DNA of 64,000 bases, from NCBI GenBank assembly GCA_002439165.1, contig DJTE01000017.1:1-64000 (forward strand). The letters are read 5' to 3'. This stretch comes from Chryseobacterium indologenes (GTDB taxonomy: Bacteria > Bacteroidota > Bacteroidia > Flavobacteriales > Weeksellaceae). Positions 53,850 through 62,031 of the stretch are shown in pieces. Positions within the stretch are counted from its first letter, which is position 1, and each line of letters starts with the position of its first letter. The notes beneath the pieces were generated by a model. The model was not told the DNA's origin, made no database searches, and worked only from the letters and a program-made list of their open reading frames with translations. Both the position numbers and the translations under genes were made by a program.

Positions 53850-54404
53850 ATGGAGAATAATCAATTTGAGCAGATCACTTTCGGAGGCGGATGTTTCTGG
53901 TGTGTGGAAAGCTGTTTTAATATGCTGAAAGGTGTACAGTCTGCTGTATCCGGATATTCGGGGGGACACAAAGATAACCCGACCTATGAAGAAGTCTGCA
54001 CCGATGAAACAGGACATGCGGAAGTGGTACAGATCACTTATGATCCTGCCGTTATTACTTACGAACAGCTTATGGACGTATTTTTCTTTCTTCACGATCC
54101 TACCCAGCTGAACAGACAGGGTAATGACATAGGAACCCAATACCGCTCGGTTATTTATTATAAAGATGATGCCGAAAAAGCTAAAGCGGAAGAAGCCCTG
54201 AAGGCATCCGAAGCCTCGGGAAGATGGGCAGGAACCTACGTTACAGAACTTACAAGATTTGAAAAATTCTGGCCGGCAGAACAGTATCACCAGGGATATT
54301 ATAATGAAAACCCGACACAACCTTACTGCAGTGCTGTGGTGGGTCCGAAGATCCAGAAGTTCAGAAAACATTACGGAGAACTGGGCATGCTGAATGCTGA
54401 CTAA
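53850..54404 (+). CDS. msrA: peptide-methionine (S)-S-oxide reductase
   Basis: 184 aa. MsrA reduces the S form of methionine sulfoxide in proteins and free methionine. The catalytic motif is G14-C15-F16-W17-C18 (C15 nucleophile), with HAEVVQITYDP, HDPTQLNRQGNDIGTQYRSVIYY and FWPAEQYHQGYY as in all members. A resolving Cys is present in YCSA near the C-terminus. No signal peptide, so cytosolic. No msrB is fused or adjacent. Single gene with a hairpin after it. Confidence 0.97.
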   Translation: MENNQFEQITFGGGCFWCVESCFNMLKGVQSAVSGYSGGHKDNPTYEEVCTDETGHAEVVQITYDPAVITYEQLMDVFFFLHDPTQLNRQGNDIGTQYRSVIYYKDDAEKAKAEEALKASEASGRWAGTYVTELTRFEKFWPAEQYHQGYYNENPTQPYCSAVVGPKIQKFRKHYGELGMLNAD

Positions 54405-54411
54405 AAATAAT

Positions 54412-54450
54412 AAGAGAGATAAAAGAATAATTTGTCTCTCTTTTTTTATT
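54412..54450. terminator. terminator between msrA and the opposing gene
   Basis: AAGAGAGA and TCTCTCTT with extra A-T pairs, about 16-nt loop, followed by a T-run. It lies in the gap between converging genes. Confidence 0.65.
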
Positions 54451-54469
54451 CTTCTACCACCAGGGTATC

Positions 54470-55264
54470 TTATTGTTTGCCTGCATATTTGAAGATAATC
54501 CACGGCGTAGATTTTCTCAGTTCTTTGCCATTATCAGGATCTACACCATCCATTGTAAAAAACTCTACATTTCCGTTAAATTTAGAATACCAGGTAACGC
54601 CCAGGGCATTATCAACAGTCAGCGTATCTTTTCTTGTGATCTTTTTAAAATGTTTCAGAGCAACAAAATCTATGGGTCTGAGATCAAGCCGGGGATTTCT
54701 GTCCTCGCAATCTGCCGGCTTATATTCATTTTTATCCCAATACATACATTTTCTTTCATCGGCAGGTTCTGCGGCCATTAAAAATCCTAATGGCTGAATG
54801 CCTATGCTGCTGTCTTTACCATTTTTACTTCCCTGTCCTTTACTCGTCATTAAAGCCGCTAAAACCAAAACAATTCCTGCAATACCCAATCCGTTTTGTT
54901 TCACGAATTCGGGCATTGCAAGAATAGGCTTATTAATTATTGTTATTACAATTTTTGAGATTGCTTGTTGAATTGTATATTCCAATGTCTTCCATTCAGA
55001 ACAATAGTCTTTAAAAGTGTCATATCCCAAATATCTGCTTAAGTTATCCAAAATTGGTCTTTTAATATTATAATCTTCACCATTTTCAACAATAGCTTTA
55101 TAATAATTTTCAAAAGACTTATAACTGAGCGGTTCATATTCATCTTTTAGAATCCGTTCAAGGTGCAGAATAATTCCACTGAAAGATGTCTCTGTGGCTT
55201 CATTTGAAGCTTTTTCATAAACATCTTCTAATAGCTTTTTCCTTTCAGATAAAAATTTTGACAT
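54470..55264 (-). CDS. hypothetical protein with one membrane segment, 264 aa
   Basis: The start is taken at the ATG at 55264 (MSKFLSERKKLLEDVYEKASNE); the frame continues upstream to 55327 but those 21 residues are an A/T-rich chance extension. The N-terminal 130 residues are helical and charged (LLEDVYEKASNEATETSFSGIILHLERILKDEYEPLSYKSFENYYKAI), then a stretch GIAGIVLVLAALM (about 148-160) could cross the membrane, and the C-terminal part is a polar domain. I recognise no family. Its N-terminal segment (LSYKSFENYYKAIVENGEDYNIKRPILDNLSRYLGYDTFKDYC) recalls a small helical domain found in flavobacterial sensor-like proteins, but this is only an impression. Confidence 0.65.
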   Translation of the reverse strand: MSKFLSERKKLLEDVYEKASNEATETSFSGIILHLERILKDEYEPLSYKSFENYYKAIVENGEDYNIKRPILDNLSRYLGYDTFKDYCSEWKTLEYTIQQAISKIVITIINKPILAMPEFVKQNGLGIAGIVLVLAALMTSKGQGSKNGKDSSIGIQPLGFLMAAEPADERKCMYWDKNEYKPADCEDRNPRLDLRPIDFVALKHFKKITRKDTLTVDNALGVTWYSKFNGNVEFFTMDGVDPDNGKELRKSTPWIIFKYAGKQ

Positions 55265-55640
55265 ACTCAAGGTTATTATTTCGAAAATTATAAAATCTGT
55301 AATAAAAAACATTACGGTTTTCCGCACTTCTCACTGAAAAAACTTTCCTAAAACTTTCCTAAAACTTTCTAACCCTTGCCTCATTTTCATCTGCATCTTT
55401 GCATCAGAGATCAGTGACAAACAAAACATTACAAAAACAAAAATACAAAACTGATTTCAAAACTACCAGATAAAACGGAGGTAAAACTCCGGGTTGGGAA
55501 GCAGATGTTTTCTCCTCCGTTTTTGAAGGTTCACTTCCCAAAAATTTAGAAGCGCTTCAATTTTTTTAAACGTGTAGCTCTACCTGTGATCGGTTTCGCG
55601 GGCAACTGCAGAAGTACCCAATTTTTAAATTTTTAAGAAG
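55265..55640. other. intergenic region with candidate structured RNA leader
   Basis: 376 bp between diverging genes. On the left is a short repeat (ACTTTCCTAAA about three times, 55338-55372). At 55472-55541 two stems cross: AAAACGGAGG (55472-55481) with CCTCCGTTTT (55514-55523), and TTGGGAAG (55494-55501) with CTTCCCAA (55534-55541), a pseudoknot or an either/or switch; a third, smaller stem GGAG/CTCC (55477-55490) competes with the first. Then come GAAGCGCTTC and seven T (55549-55567), a GTAG-CTC-TAC hairpin at 55574 and GC-rich sequence up to 55610. I cannot match it to a known RNA family. Confidence 0.4.
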
Positions 55641-55877
55641 ATGATACAGTTCATTCTAATGCTATTAGGTTTAGCATTCTCAAATAATAATGCCCATACA
55701 GTAAATCATAACAACGGACAGAGCCCGGTAACCGTACAAAACGACCCGGGAAGCGGACTCGGAATAGATCCGGGAGACGGCAGTGGAAATGGAAACGGAA
55801 ATGGAAATGGTCATGGAAATGGTGGAAACACAGGAGGAAATACCGGACAGGTCCCCCCTCCATACAGCCAGCCTTAA
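55641..55877 (+). CDS. small Gly/Asn-rich exported peptide, 78 aa
   Basis: Residues 1-14 are hydrophobic (MIQFILMLLGLAFS), then a low-complexity tail: GNGNGNGNGHGNGGNTGGNTG with several GGAAATGG-type DNA repeats (55780-55825), ending QVPPPYSQP. An AAGAAG precedes the ATG. A perfect terminator follows at 55886, and the leader upstream may be structured, so this is a discrete short transcript. The peptide may cross the inner membrane. It lies 69 bp ahead of a TPR-sensor histidine kinase on the same strand. I do not recognise a family. Confidence 0.55.
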   Translation: MIQFILMLLGLAFSNNNAHTVNHNNGQSPVTVQNDPGSGLGIDPGDGSGNGNGNGNGHGNGGNTGGNTGQVPPPYSQP

Positions 55878-55885
55878 TCTATATG

Positions 55886-55919
55886 AAAGAACAGATTGTG
55901 TAATCTGTTCTTTTTTTTT
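55886..55919 (+). terminator. terminator after the Gly/Asn-rich peptide gene
   Basis: AAAGAACAGATT pairs with AATCTGTTCTTT, loop GTGT, then nine T. Very strong, so the sensor kinase that follows probably has its own promoter. Confidence 0.9.
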
Positions 55920-55945
55920 ACTTTGGATACGTCAAAGTAATCTAA

Positions 55946-57592
55946 ATGAAAAAAATCTTTATTATCTCCTTATTAACCATACTATTTTCTTGCAATGATC
56001 AGAAAACAGAAAAAGAAAATATTGCCTCAGCCGAAGCCTATTACCAAAAAGCTAAAAAAGACACTACGGGGTTATCATTTTATTATTTCAACCAGGCCAA
56101 AAATTTCTATTCTGAAGCAAAAGATTCAGTAGGGATAGCCAAAGCATTGGTAAATATGGCAATTCTTCAGGAACAAAAGGGAGATTATTACGGAAGTATT
56201 GAAACCTCTCTTGAAGCAGTTCGTTATTTAGGCAAAAATAATGACAGTATACGAAGGAGAACCTCAGCTTCAAATTTTAATAATATGGCAATCTGTTCTT
56301 CTTATCTCTATGAGTTTGATGATTGTATCAAGTATTATAAAAAGGCGATTCAATACACCAATATCCAGGAAGATAAATATACGTTTCAAAATAACCTTGG
56401 AGTTGCATTAATAACATTAGAAAAATATAAAGAAGCAATACAAACAATACAACTTGCATTACCAACAAAAGACAGTTTAAAATATGCAATGGTTATCAAC
56501 AACCTGGCCAGAGTTAAGCATTATGACAATCAAAACTATAACCCTCTTCCAGCATTCTACAAGGCTCTTGAAATAAGAAAAAGAAACAACAGTAGTGTAC
56601 ATGAAAATTCAAGTTATGCTACTTTGGCAAATTATTTTTTTTATTCTGATCGGAAGAAAGCTCTTTACTATGCCAAGCAGATGCTAAATGCAGCTAAAAA
56701 AAATAAGAGTTCTGAAGATCAACTTCAGGCATTACAAAAAATTATAAATCTAACACCTGATAATCATCTGGTTTATTTTGAAAGCTTCCAGGCTTTAAAT
56801 GACAGCGTTCAGGTGGCGAGAAGCAAAGCAAAAAATCAGTTTGCCAAAATAAGATATGATGTAGAAAAAAATAATGCAGAAAACCAAAGATTAAAAGCCA
56901 ATAATTCTGAAAAAGAAAATAAGATCTTACTTCTTTTAATTGCCTTAGTATTGGCAATTATCACCATATTATGGTATCGCAAACGCCAAATACGCTTAAA
57001 ACAGGAAAAAGAGCTTGAAGTAAAAAACACACAGCTTAAAATGTCCAAAAAAGTGCATGACGTAGTAGCCAACGGTATTTATCAGGTGATGACCAAGATA
57101 GAAAACCAGGAAAGCTTCGATAAAGAAAAGGCCCTTGACGAACTTGAATTTGTTTACGAAAAATCAAGAGATATTTCCTACGATAAACCGGATCAGACTG
57201 GCAGCCCAAAAGATTGTAAAGAAAAAATATCCAAGCTTATCGCTTCATTCAAAAATGATGATACGGAAACGTATACCGGAGGTAATGAAGATGAAATATG
57301 GACCCATGTTTCCCAGACCGGTTTTGAAGAAATTTACCAGGTTATCCGCGAACTGCTCGTTAATATGAAAAAACACAGCCAGGCATCCCGTGTCGTTTTT
57401 AAATTTGAAAGAACTGAAAACCAGGTCCGGATACAGTATACAGATAACGGAATAGGAATTCCGGGAGATCTTATTCAGAAGAATGGGCTCACCAATACGG
57501 TTTCCCGTATGGCAGCAATAAAAGGAGCTATTATTTTTGACACCAAAACCGAAAAAGGACTGAAGATCAGTATTTCATTTCCTGTTTCTTAA
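55946..57592 (+). CDS. TPR-containing sensor histidine kinase
   Basis: 548 aa. A lipobox-like LFSC16 follows the signal sequence. Residues about 25-280 are TPR-type helices (AKALVNMAILQEQKGDYYGSIETSLEA, YEFDDCIKYYKKAIQY). A coiled coil (290-325) leads to one membrane helix (327-344, KILLLLIALVLAIITILWY), then the dimerisation helix with the phospho-acceptor H371 in MSKKVHDVVANGIYQVMTKI, and a HATPase_c domain with the N box ELLVNMKKHSQAS and G1 DNGIGIPG. This is the LuxR-type (HisKA_3-like) kinase layout with periplasmic TPRs, common in Bacteroidota. It forms an operon with the response regulator (13 bp). Confidence 0.88.
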   Translation: MKKIFIISLLTILFSCNDQKTEKENIASAEAYYQKAKKDTTGLSFYYFNQAKNFYSEAKDSVGIAKALVNMAILQEQKGDYYGSIETSLEAVRYLGKNNDSIRRRTSASNFNNMAICSSYLYEFDDCIKYYKKAIQYTNIQEDKYTFQNNLGVALITLEKYKEAIQTIQLALPTKDSLKYAMVINNLARVKHYDNQNYNPLPAFYKALEIRKRNNSSVHENSSYATLANYFFYSDRKKALYYAKQMLNAAKKNKSSEDQLQALQKIINLTPDNHLVYFESFQALNDSVQVARSKAKNQFAKIRYDVEKNNAENQRLKANNSEKENKILLLLIALVLAIITILWYRKRQIRLKQEKELEVKNTQLKMSKKVHDVVANGIYQVMTKIENQESFDKEKALDELEFVYEKSRDISYDKPDQTGSPKDCKEKISKLIASFKNDDTETYTGGNEDEIWTHVSQTGFEEIYQVIRELLVNMKKHSQASRVVFKFERTENQVRIQYTDNGIGIPGDLIQKNGLTNTVSRMAAIKGAIIFDTKTEKGLKISISFPVS

Positions 57593-57605
57593 AAAAAGTA
57601 ATAAA

Positions 57606-58271
57606 ATGTTCGAAAAAATTTTAATAGCCGAAGACCACGAAAGCAGCAGCATCTCTGTACAGAAAACATTAGAAGACCTTCATATTACTAATGCAGATTA
57701 TGTGTATTATTGCGATGATGCACTCGCTAAAGTTCAGAAATCCATAAGAGAAAATGATCTGTACGACCTGCTGATCACCGATCTTTCCTTTGAAGAAGAT
57801 CATCACGAGCAAAACATAAAAAACGGCACCGAACTTATCGTGAAAGTCCGGGAACTGCACCCCTCCATCAAAATAATTGTTTTTTCCGCAGAACATAAAT
57901 CAGGAATTATAGATTCTCTGTTTACCCGGTACCACATCAACGGTTATGTACGGAAAGCAAGAAATGATTCCAAAGAATTAAAAAAATCAATTGCTTCCGT
58001 TTTTATCAATGAAAACTATTTATCATTCGATCTGAAGCAGGAAGTTAAAAAACTGAACAGTTACGAATTCACGGCCTATGACATCAACATAGTTTCCCAC
58101 CTTGCCAAAGGTATTCTGCAAAAAAACATCCCCGATCACTTTAAAGCAAAAGGCATTACCCCCAACAGCCTGAGCAGTGTAGAAAAAAAACTGAACAGCC
58201 TAAAAGAAGACCTGCAGGTAACCAGCAACGAACAGCTTGTTGCTTTCTGTAAAGACCTGGGAATTATATAA
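57606..58271 (+). CDS. response regulator with REC and C-terminal HTH-like domain
   Basis: 221 aa. The receiver domain (1-130) has acidic E9-D10, the phospho-acceptor D59 in LLITDLSFEED, Ser in IVFSAEHKSG and Lys in YVRKARND. An insert in the loop after D59 (FEEDHHEQNIKNGTE) is longer than usual. The C-terminal part (148-221, YEFTAYDINIVSHLAKGILQKNIPDHFKAKGITPNSLSSVEKKLNSLKEDLQ) has LuxR-like helix order but lacks the clear GLSNKEIA wording, so DNA binding is likely but not certain. It is the partner of the kinase upstream. Confidence 0.87.
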   Translation: MFEKILIAEDHESSSISVQKTLEDLHITNADYVYYCDDALAKVQKSIRENDLYDLLITDLSFEEDHHEQNIKNGTELIVKVRELHPSIKIIVFSAEHKSGIIDSLFTRYHINGYVRKARNDSKELKKSIASVFINENYLSFDLKQEVKKLNSYEFTAYDINIVSHLAKGILQKNIPDHFKAKGITPNSLSSVEKKLNSLKEDLQVTSNEQLVAFCKDLGII

Positions 58272-58293
58272 ATACTTCAAAAATTCACAATAC

Positions 58294-58321
58294 AGCCTTT
58301 CATTGTTGAGAGGCTTTTTTA
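58294..58321 (+). terminator. terminator after the kinase/regulator operon
   Basis: AGCCTTTCA and TGAGAGGCT form a 9-bp stem (one G-T pair), loop TTGT, then six T. Confidence 0.85.
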
Positions 58322-58389
58322 TTTTTACGGAATCCCGTAAGGATAAAGCTTCAAAGGGTGATACTTTTGATGCAAATAAAAACGACATA

Positions 58390-59457
58390 ATGGATCTTAA
58401 AATTAAACTTGAACAGTTACAACAAAAAGTATCCGGATTAAAGGATCAGATTTCAACTGAAGAAGCTACTAAAAATGCTTTTGTAATGCCTTTTATACAG
58501 ATTTTAGGCTATGACATCTTCAATCCCACCGAAGTAATTCCCGAACATGTTTGTGACATAGGAACCAAGAAAGGAGAAAAAGTGGATTATGTAATTAAAA
58601 ACAATGATGACCCTGTTCTTATCATCGAATGCAAACACTGGAAAGAGAATGTGGATGCTCATAATTCCCAACTCCACAGATACTTTCACGTTTCCAAAAC
58701 AAGATTTGGCGTTCTCACCAACGGAATTATTTATAATTTTTATACCGATCTGGAAAAGCCTAACATTATGGACGAAAAACCTTTTTTCAGCATTGATATC
58801 GAAGATCTGAAAGACAGCTCCGTAAAAATACTGGAAAACTTCACCAAAAAGGATTACAACCTGGAAAACATTCTCGATTCCGCAGAAGCCTTAAAATATA
58901 TTAAAGCTATACGAAAAGAATTTGAAAAAGAAATAGAAACTCCATCCGATGAAATTGTAAAACTTCTTGTAAGCAGATTCTTTGGAAAATCTATTACCGC
59001 CAACAGAATGGTTTCGTTTAAAGAATATACCAAAAAAGCCCTGACAACCTCAATCAATGAATCGATCAGCTTCAGACTCAAGTCCGCATTAAGCATTAAT
59101 GAACAAATTGAACAACAGGAAGATCAGGTAAAAAATTCCCAGCCTATTGATGAAAACAATGATTCTAAAATTGTTACAACAGAAGAAGAACTGGAAGGAT
59201 TTCAAATTATAAAAGCTATCATGAGAGAAAAAATTCCTGCAGACCGCATAGCATACAGGGATACCTTATCCTATTTTGGTATTCTGCTGGATGACAATAA
59301 CAGAAAACCGATTTGCAGACTTCACTTCAATACTCCGAATAAATATATAGAAACATTCCACAACGGTAAAGATGCCGGAGAAAAAGTACTGTTGAATAAT
59401 CTTGATGACCTATATATTTTCAGAGAGAAACTCCACAAAACATTAGAAAACTATTAA
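58390..59457 (+). CDS. orphan HsdR-N-domain (PD-(D/E)xK nuclease-like) protein
   Basis: 355 aa. I start it at the ATG at 58390 (MDLKIKLEQLQQK): the longer frame to 58237 would overlap the response-regulator gene and the terminator. A coiled-coil start (1-25) leads into the type I restriction N-terminal nuclease pattern: FVMPFIQILGYDIFNPTEVIPEH, then D66 in KVDYVI and E80-C-K82 in VLIIECKHWKE, with HNSQLHRYFH resembling the QxxxY motif of this nuclease group. The second half (about 180-355) is helical and acidic, ending in a small domain (EGFQIIKAIMREKIP..DNNRKPICRLHFNT) of unknown type. No helicase, HsdM or HsdS is present, so it is a stand-alone nuclease-like protein. Confidence 0.8.
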   Translation: MDLKIKLEQLQQKVSGLKDQISTEEATKNAFVMPFIQILGYDIFNPTEVIPEHVCDIGTKKGEKVDYVIKNNDDPVLIIECKHWKENVDAHNSQLHRYFHVSKTRFGVLTNGIIYNFYTDLEKPNIMDEKPFFSIDIEDLKDSSVKILENFTKKDYNLENILDSAEALKYIKAIRKEFEKEIETPSDEIVKLLVSRFFGKSITANRMVSFKEYTKKALTTSINESISFRLKSALSINEQIEQQEDQVKNSQPIDENNDSKIVTTEEELEGFQIIKAIMREKIPADRIAYRDTLSYFGILLDDNNRKPICRLHFNTPNKYIETFHNGKDAGEKVLLNNLDDLYIFREKLHKTLENY

Positions 59458-59494
59458 TCATCTAAAAACAATTTTTACTAAAAAACATTCTACT

Positions 59495-59782
59495 ATGAAA
59501 AAACTACTCTTCACCACCTTATTAAGCTTAGGATTATTACTTCCAGCCAGTTTCACCGCAACACCGCAAAAGACCAGATCTGAACAGACCAACAAAAAGC
59601 CAAAGAAAAAAGCTTCAAAAAGCAAGAAAAGCAGCAGCAGGAGCTCTGGGTTCTATTCATCAGGCAGAGGGTGTACCTATAACGGAAACCAGTTGTATGT
59701 AGGCAAAAGAGGCGGGTGCTATTATTACGCAGGGAACAGCAAACAGTATGTAGACCGGTCGTATTGCTCAGGGTGTAATTAA
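59495..59782 (+). CDS. small secreted basic Cys-containing protein, 95 aa
   Basis: Residues 1-22 are a signal peptide (MKKLLFTTLLSLGLLLPASFTA). A Lys/Ser-rich linker (KKPKKKASKSKKSSSRSSG) leads to a compact domain GRGCTYNGNQLYVGKRGGCYYYAGNSKQYVDRSYCSGCN with four cysteines. The GGCYYY..GNSKQYVDRSYC pattern recalls small basic adaptor-type domains (as in chlorovirus basic adaptors), but I would not assign one. Likely periplasmic or surface; function unknown. It has no partner in an operon except a possible link to the orphan nuclease 37 bp upstream. Confidence 0.75.
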   Translation: MKKLLFTTLLSLGLLLPASFTATPQKTRSEQTNKKPKKKASKSKKSSSRSSGFYSSGRGCTYNGNQLYVGKRGGCYYYAGNSKQYVDRSYCSGCN

Positions 59783-59832
59783 ACTGCTTCCGGCTTCCAT
59801 TTTAAAAAAACTAAAAACACTCACCATATATT

Positions 59833-59860
59833 AAAAAAGCGAAGATCTCTCTTCGCTTTT
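59833..59860. terminator. bidirectional terminator between converging genes
   Basis: AAAAGCGAAGA and TCTTCGCTTTT, perfect 11-bp stem, TCTC loop, A-tract and T-tract on both sides. Confidence 0.9.
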
Positions 59861-59861
59861 A

Positions 59862-60314
59862 TTATTTTCTGATCATTTCCGTATGCGGAATATCATCTTC
59901 CAGATATTTTTTCCCGGTATCTTCAAATCCGAACCCGGAGTAGAACCTCAGTAAATAGTCCTGTGCAGAAATTCTCACTTCTGTTGTATGAAAACGGTTT
60001 TCTATCGTCTCCACAGCATATTGAATCAGCTGCTTTCCTAAACGCTTTCCTCTCGCCTTTTCCGTTGTAAGAACCCGGCCGATAGAGGCTTCATCATACT
60101 TGATTCCTTTATCGAAAACACGGCAGTAAGCCAGAACTTCCCCATTCTCCTCAGCCCAGATATGAACCGCTTTCTGATCGTAGTTGTCCAGATCAGGATA
60201 AGGGCAGTTCTGTTCTATGACGAATACATCAATACGGGCTTTCAGTACAGCATACAGCTCCGGTACGGTAAATTCATCAAAGGTTTTGATCTTCCAGACG
60301 GTACTATTCATCAA
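59862..60314 (-). CDS. GNAT family N-acetyltransferase (ElaA-like)
   Basis: 150 aa. ElaA pattern: [58 protein letters not shown], then the acetyl-CoA loop [21 protein letters not shown] (R/QxxGxG/A), followed by [35 protein letters not shown]. The substrate is unknown. It overlaps the upstream engB gene by 11 bp, so the two are co-translated. Confidence 0.9.
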   Translation of the reverse strand: MMNSTVWKIKTFDEFTVPELYAVLKARIDVFVIEQNCPYPDLDNYDQKAVHIWAEENGEVLAYCRVFDKGIKYDEASIGRVLTTEKARGKRLGKQLIQYAVETIENRFHTTEVRISAQDYLLRFYSGFGFEDTGKKYLEDDIPHTEMIRK

Positions 60315-60927
60315 AGCTTACATTATTAAGCGTTAAAAAATCATTGGTTTTTTCAATGAAATCCAGGATTTCTTCACAGCCTTCTTTCTTTTCTGCAGAG
60401 GTTACATAGAGTTCCGGAAGATCCTCCCAGGTCTTATGAAGTTCAGCCTTATAAGCCTCTACATTGGTAACCACAGCACCAGGCTTTATTTTATCCGATT
60501 TGGTGAACACAATGGAAAACGGAACTCCACTCTCCCCGCACCATTGGATAAATTCAAGATCAATTTTCTGAGGATTATGTCTTATATCTACCAGCACAAA
60601 AAGATTCACCAGATTTCTCCTGTTCAAAATATAATTGGTAATCACTTTTTCAAAATCCTTTCTTATGGATTTGGACACTTTGGCATAGCCATATCCCGGT
60701 AAATCCGTAAGATACCAGTTCTCATTTACCAAAAAATGATTGATCAGCTGTGTTTTTCCCGGAGTCTGTGAAGTTTTGGCCAGATCCTTATGATTCATCA
60801 TCGCATTGATCAGGGACGACTTTCCTACATTAGACCTTCCGATAAAAGCGTATTCCGGAAGTGTAGGATCAGGACAGTCCTGCCATTTTCCGCTGCTTTT
60901 TACAAAATTTGCTGTTTTAATAACCAT
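60304..60927 (-). CDS. engB: ribosome biogenesis GTPase EngB/YihA
   Basis: 207 aa. All G motifs are present: G1 [10 protein letters not shown]3 [10 protein letters not shown]4 TKSDK, G5 TSAEK; G2 lies in [15 protein letters not shown]. EngB acts in 50S subunit assembly. Essential in most bacteria. The stop of this gene overlaps the GNAT start. Upstream, the alpha/beta hydrolase transcript is closed by a hairpin at 60954-60976. Confidence 0.96.
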   Translation of the reverse strand: MVIKTANFVKSSGKWQDCPDPTLPEYAFIGRSNVGKSSLINAMMNHKDLAKTSQTPGKTQLINHFLVNENWYLTDLPGYGYAKVSKSIRKDFEKVITNYILNRRNLVNLFVLVDIRHNPQKIDLEFIQWCGESGVPFSIVFTKSDKIKPGAVVTNVEAYKAELHKTWEDLPELYVTSAEKKEGCEEILDFIEKTNDFLTLNNVSFDE

Positions 60928-60953
60928 TTCTCAAATATTTTTAGAAAAATAAA

Positions 60954-60976
60954 CCATTAAGAAAAGTTCTTAATGG
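60954..60976 (-). terminator. hairpin after the hydrolase gene
   Basis: CCATTAAGAA and TTCTTAATGG, perfect 10-bp stem with a 3-nt loop; the leftward side is T-rich (TTTATTTTT). Confidence 0.75.
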
Positions 60977-60997
60977 CCATTTATATGTTGTATGTAT

Positions 60998-61759
60998 TTA
61001 CACTTTATCTTTTAACCAGCTGTACAGAATCTCATTGAATTCATCCGGTTTCTCCATCATGGCAGCATGCCCGCAACGGTCGATCCAGAAGAGATCAGAA
61101 TTCGGGATAAATTTATGCATATCCTCTGCTACCTCCGGCGGGGTTACATTATCCTGTTTTCCCCAGATCAGGCAGGTCGGGGTTTTGATCTTCGGAAGAT
61201 CATTCAGCATATTGTGTTTGATGGCACTTCTCGCGAGCATCACCGTTTTGATTCCTTTCATCCTGTCATTCACTACAGAAAACACCTCATCTACAAGATC
61301 CTCTGTGGCAATTGCCGGGTCATAAAAAACCTCTTCCGTTTTCTTTCTGATATAGGAACGGTCATTCTTTCGGGGAAAACTGTCTCCGAAAGTTCTCTCA
61401 TACAGCCCCGAGCTTCCGGTAAGAACAAGATTCTTAACCAGATCCGGTCTTGCCAGAGTTAAAATAAGACCTACATGGCCCCCCATTGAGTTTCCTACAA
61501 TTGTAACAGGTCCTGAAATATGACTCTCAATAAACCTGATAATATATTTTGCAAGCGTAGTAAGATTCGTATTGAGTACCGGCAGATCATAGATCGGCAA
61601 CTGAGGCACATACACTTTGAAACCTCTTTGCGAAAAAAAATCTACCATTTTATCGAAATTACTCAAACCACCCATTAAACCGTGCAACAGCACCAATGGA
61701 TGTCCTTCTCCCGCCTCTACAAAAGTATATTTCTTTTCTTTTTTTGTACTAAATATCAT
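60998..61759 (-). CDS. alpha/beta hydrolase
   Basis: 253 aa from the ATG at 61759 (MIFSTKKEKKYTFVEAGEGHPLVLLHGLMGG). The longer frame to 61804 starts upstream of a -7 element and is rejected. The oxyanion motif HGLMGG, the nucleophile elbow GNSMGG (Ser) within TIVGNSMGGHVGLIL, the acid in IWGKQDNVTP, and the catalytic His in CGHAAMMEKPDEF are all visible. It resembles the BioH/MhpC group of esterases; the substrate is unknown. Nothing in the neighbourhood hints at a pathway. Confidence 0.9.
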   Translation of the reverse strand: MIFSTKKEKKYTFVEAGEGHPLVLLHGLMGGLSNFDKMVDFFSQRGFKVYVPQLPIYDLPVLNTNLTTLAKYIIRFIESHISGPVTIVGNSMGGHVGLILTLARPDLVKNLVLTGSSGLYERTFGDSFPRKNDRSYIRKKTEEVFYDPAIATEDLVDEVFSVVNDRMKGIKTVMLARSAIKHNMLNDLPKIKTPTCLIWGKQDNVTPPEVAEDMHKFIPNSDLFWIDRCGHAAMMEKPDEFNEILYSWLKDKV

Positions 61760-61781
61760 ATAATGCCTTAATAAAGCCTTG

Positions 61782-61789
61782 CAAAAATA
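61782..61789 (-). promoter_or_regulatory. -7 element of the hydrolase gene
   Basis: TATTTTTG on the minus strand fits TAnnTTTG, 22 bp before the ATG at 61759. It decides the gene start. Confidence 0.55.
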
Positions 61790-61983
61790 CAAATTAAACC
61801 TCAAAAATATTTTGATTACCCTAATTTAAAATAAAAATAATATAATCTCTCTCTTTTTCTTCTTTTTTTTCAAAACCTCTTTAATATGGCCTGAATAAGA
61901 CTTTTCACAATCCTCCGTATACCAACCACTTACCCCTTAAAATTTAAATCTTTAATAAAACTTATTAACATTAAGTCAAAAAG

Positions 61984-62025
61984 TGGGAAAAAGTGGGAAA
62001 TTTTGGAAACTTTTATATAAATTTG
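61984..62025 (+). promoter_or_regulatory. MraZ-binding repeats and promoter of the division cluster
   Basis: TGGGA at 61984 and 61994 and TGGAA at 62004 are direct repeats exactly 10 bp apart, the arrangement known for MraZ operators (TGGGN, five-base spacers). They lie just upstream of TAAATTTG at 62018-62025, an exact TAnnTTTG, so bound MraZ would cover the -33 region. The ATG follows after 6 bp, so the mRNA is nearly leaderless. MraZ autorepression is expected. Confidence 0.75.
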
Positions 62026-62031
62026 TCCCAA

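Noticed and set aside
55780..55825. CRISPR-like or microsatellite array
   Set aside because: Short GGAAATGG-type reiterations encode the Gly/Asn tail of the small peptide; no spacers, no cas genes.
58237..58389. Longer start of the HsdR-N-type gene
   Set aside because: Overlaps the response-regulator end and a strong terminator; ATG 58390 begins the recognisable coiled coil.
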